From an uncultured bacterium (lineage in GTDB: Bacteria; UBA4055): a DNA stretch of 7,110 nucleotides. The stretch spans positions 1-7,110 of the forward strand of contig CALMWI010000272.1 of assembly GCA_937873545.1 (NCBI GenBank). The letters run 5' to 3'. The stretch's first letter is position 1. Each line of letters opens with the position of its first letter. Both the position numbers and the translations under genes were made by a program. Of the stretch, positions 6,342 through 7,110 are shown piece after piece. The notes under the pieces were generated by a model. It was not told the origin of the DNA, searched no databases, and saw only the letters and a list, made by a program, of their open reading frames with translations.

Positions 6342-6370
6342 AATATACATGATTTTGTAGGATAATTCAA
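6342..6370 (-). promoter_or_regulatory. Promoter for the nucleotidyltransferase/small protein/TPR operon
   Basis: On the minus strand, TTGAAT (6365-6370, 4 of 6) is followed by exactly 17 bases and TATATT (6342-6347, 5 of 6). Transcription would start near 6335, giving a leader of about 19 bases that contains CAAGG at 6324-6328 before ATG 6316-6314. It lies downstream of the terminator at 6411-6435, so the operon has its own start. Confidence 0.5.
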
Positions 6371-6410
6371 TAGTAGTTTTAAAAGTGATACACAAGGTTT
6401 TGGTATAATA

Positions 6411-6435
6411 ATAAAAAGCCCGAATTAATCGGGCT
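6411..6435 (-). terminator. Rho-independent terminator of the VCBS/FN3 protein gene
   Basis: On the minus strand, AGCCCGA (6435-6429), a 5-base loop and TCGGGCT (6423-6417) form a perfect 7-base GC-rich stem, followed at once by TTTTTATTATT. It starts 26 bases after the TAA at 6464-6462. The T-run exists only on this strand, so it acts on minus-strand transcripts and separates the secreted protein gene from the nucleotidyltransferase operon. Confidence 0.85.
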
Positions 6436-6461
6436 ATAAAGAGAGCAAGAAATTAACGCTT

Positions 6462-7110
6462 TTACTCGATAACCGCAACTACATAGTAGAACAGCTTCGT
6501 CTCCCCTGCAGGCTGGCTCCAGCTCGTTCCGGTAAAAGTTCCCTGAGAGCTAATGTTCGAGTATGTACCGTACGGATCGCTGCAGGCATAAATTTTATAG
6601 GAAGTCGCGTTTGAGACCGCATCCCATGTCAGATTTACGCTGCCCGAAGTTTCCGATATGCTCAAATTAGCAGGAATGCCTATATTTCCCATATAGAATG
6701 ATCTTTCCGGTGCGAATTCTGATCCGGCATAAGCATTATCGACAGCCTGAACGCTCCAGTAATAAATTCCCTGCGGTAAATTTTTGACCGTCCATGAATT
6801 TCTCTTGTTGACATTACCCATGTTCACGATTTTTCTGTATCCCGTAGAATCATTACTCATGGGACTTTTCACATAAAGGCTGTCCGATCTGATATAAAGG
6901 TTATAAGACAATCCGTTCTGCGGTGTTTCGGTGTCCGTAGCTTTATTCCATGTGAAGGTAACTGTCGAATCATTTACCGCCGTGATAAGATTTGAAGGCG
7001 ACGACGGGATCGTATTTGGAATGTAAGAAATGTTTTTGTATATCTGAGATAAATATCCTGATCCTGTATCACCGGTTATTAAAATATCAAGATCGCCATC
7101 ATTATCATAA
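6462..7110 (-). CDS. Large secreted VCBS/FG-GAP and FN3-like repeat protein, C-terminal part
   Basis: This is the 3' end of a longer gene that enters from the right edge; 215 codons are visible and the stop is TAA at 6464-6462. The frame is open to the edge, so the internal TTG at 6911-6909 is not the start. The visible part begins in a VCBS/FG-GAP repeat with a calcium-binding loop (DNDGDLDIL, visible residues 2-10), as in beta-propeller surface proteins. It is followed by an FN3-like domain (about 35-137: TVTFTWNKATDTETPQNG, then GIYYWSVQAVDNAYAGSEF). A final FN3 domain (about 146-215) has VNLTWDAVSNATSYKIYA, SDPYGTY and a terminal FYYVVAVIE. The protein ends with this domain: no sorting signal, LPxTG or membrane anchor is visible. 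It is probably extracellular or surface-bound; the ligand is unknown. The terminator follows directly. Confidence 0.82.
   Translation of the reverse strand, partial: YDNDGDLDILITGDTGSGYLSQIYKNISYIPNTIPSSPSNLITAVNDSTVTFTWNKATDTETPQNGLSYNLYIRSDSLYVKSPMSNDSTGYRKIVNMGNVNKRNSWTVKNLPQGIYYWSVQAVDNAYAGSEFAPERSFYMGNIGIPANLSISETSGSVNLTWDAVSNATSYKIYACSDPYGTYSNISSQGTFTGTSWSQPAGETKLFYYVVAVIE

Overview
The window looks like a piece of chromosome from an uncultured, free-living bacterium of the FCB type (Cloacimonadota, Delongbacteria, Ignavibacteria or a relative). This rests on gene style only: large secreted proteins built from LamG, FN3-like and VCBS/FG-GAP modules, an exported LPP20/FlgT-like plus TPR protein, AT-rich intergenic DNA and ordinary Shine-Dalgarno sites. 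There is no rRNA or marker gene, so the assignment is tentative. I see no tRNA, CRISPR array, insertion sequence or phage gene.

Layout. (1) 1-779, minus strand: the 5' part of a secreted LamG-domain protein gene that leaves the window on the left. It is interrupted by one in-frame TAA at 486-488, and its homology continues in the same frame beyond the stop. (2) 780-949: a divergent intergenic region with a good minus-strand promoter (perfect TTGACA) overlaid by two inverted repeats, and a weaker plus-strand promoter. (3) 950-4328, plus strand: a compact three-gene operon made of a NhaP2-like cation/proton antiporter with a C-terminal RCK_C domain, a HAD-IIB phosphatase resembling mannosyl-3-phosphoglycerate phosphatase, and a GT-A (family 2-like) glycosyltransferase. 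The last two overlap by 14 bases. (4) 6316-4344, minus strand and convergent with the operon: a nucleotidyltransferase-fold protein, a 78-residue helical protein overlapping it by 4 bases, and an exported TPR protein whose ATG directly follows the small gene's stop. (5) 6411-6435: an intrinsic terminator for the next gene. (6) 6462-7110, minus strand: the 3' end of a large secreted protein with a VCBS-type calcium loop and two FN3-like domains.

How the genes may work together. The plus-strand operon reads as a salt or osmotic response unit: an ion antiporter together with a glycosyltransferase/phosphatase pair of the kind that makes glycosylated solutes in two steps through a phosphorylated intermediate. 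The substrate is not visible from sequence. The minus-strand nucleotidyltransferase plus small-protein pair has the size, overlap and low GC of an accessory, possibly toxin-antitoxin-like module, and it appears to have been placed directly in front of the TPR gene, which may depend on it for transcription and translation. The two outer genes encode surface or secreted proteins and are cut by the window edges.
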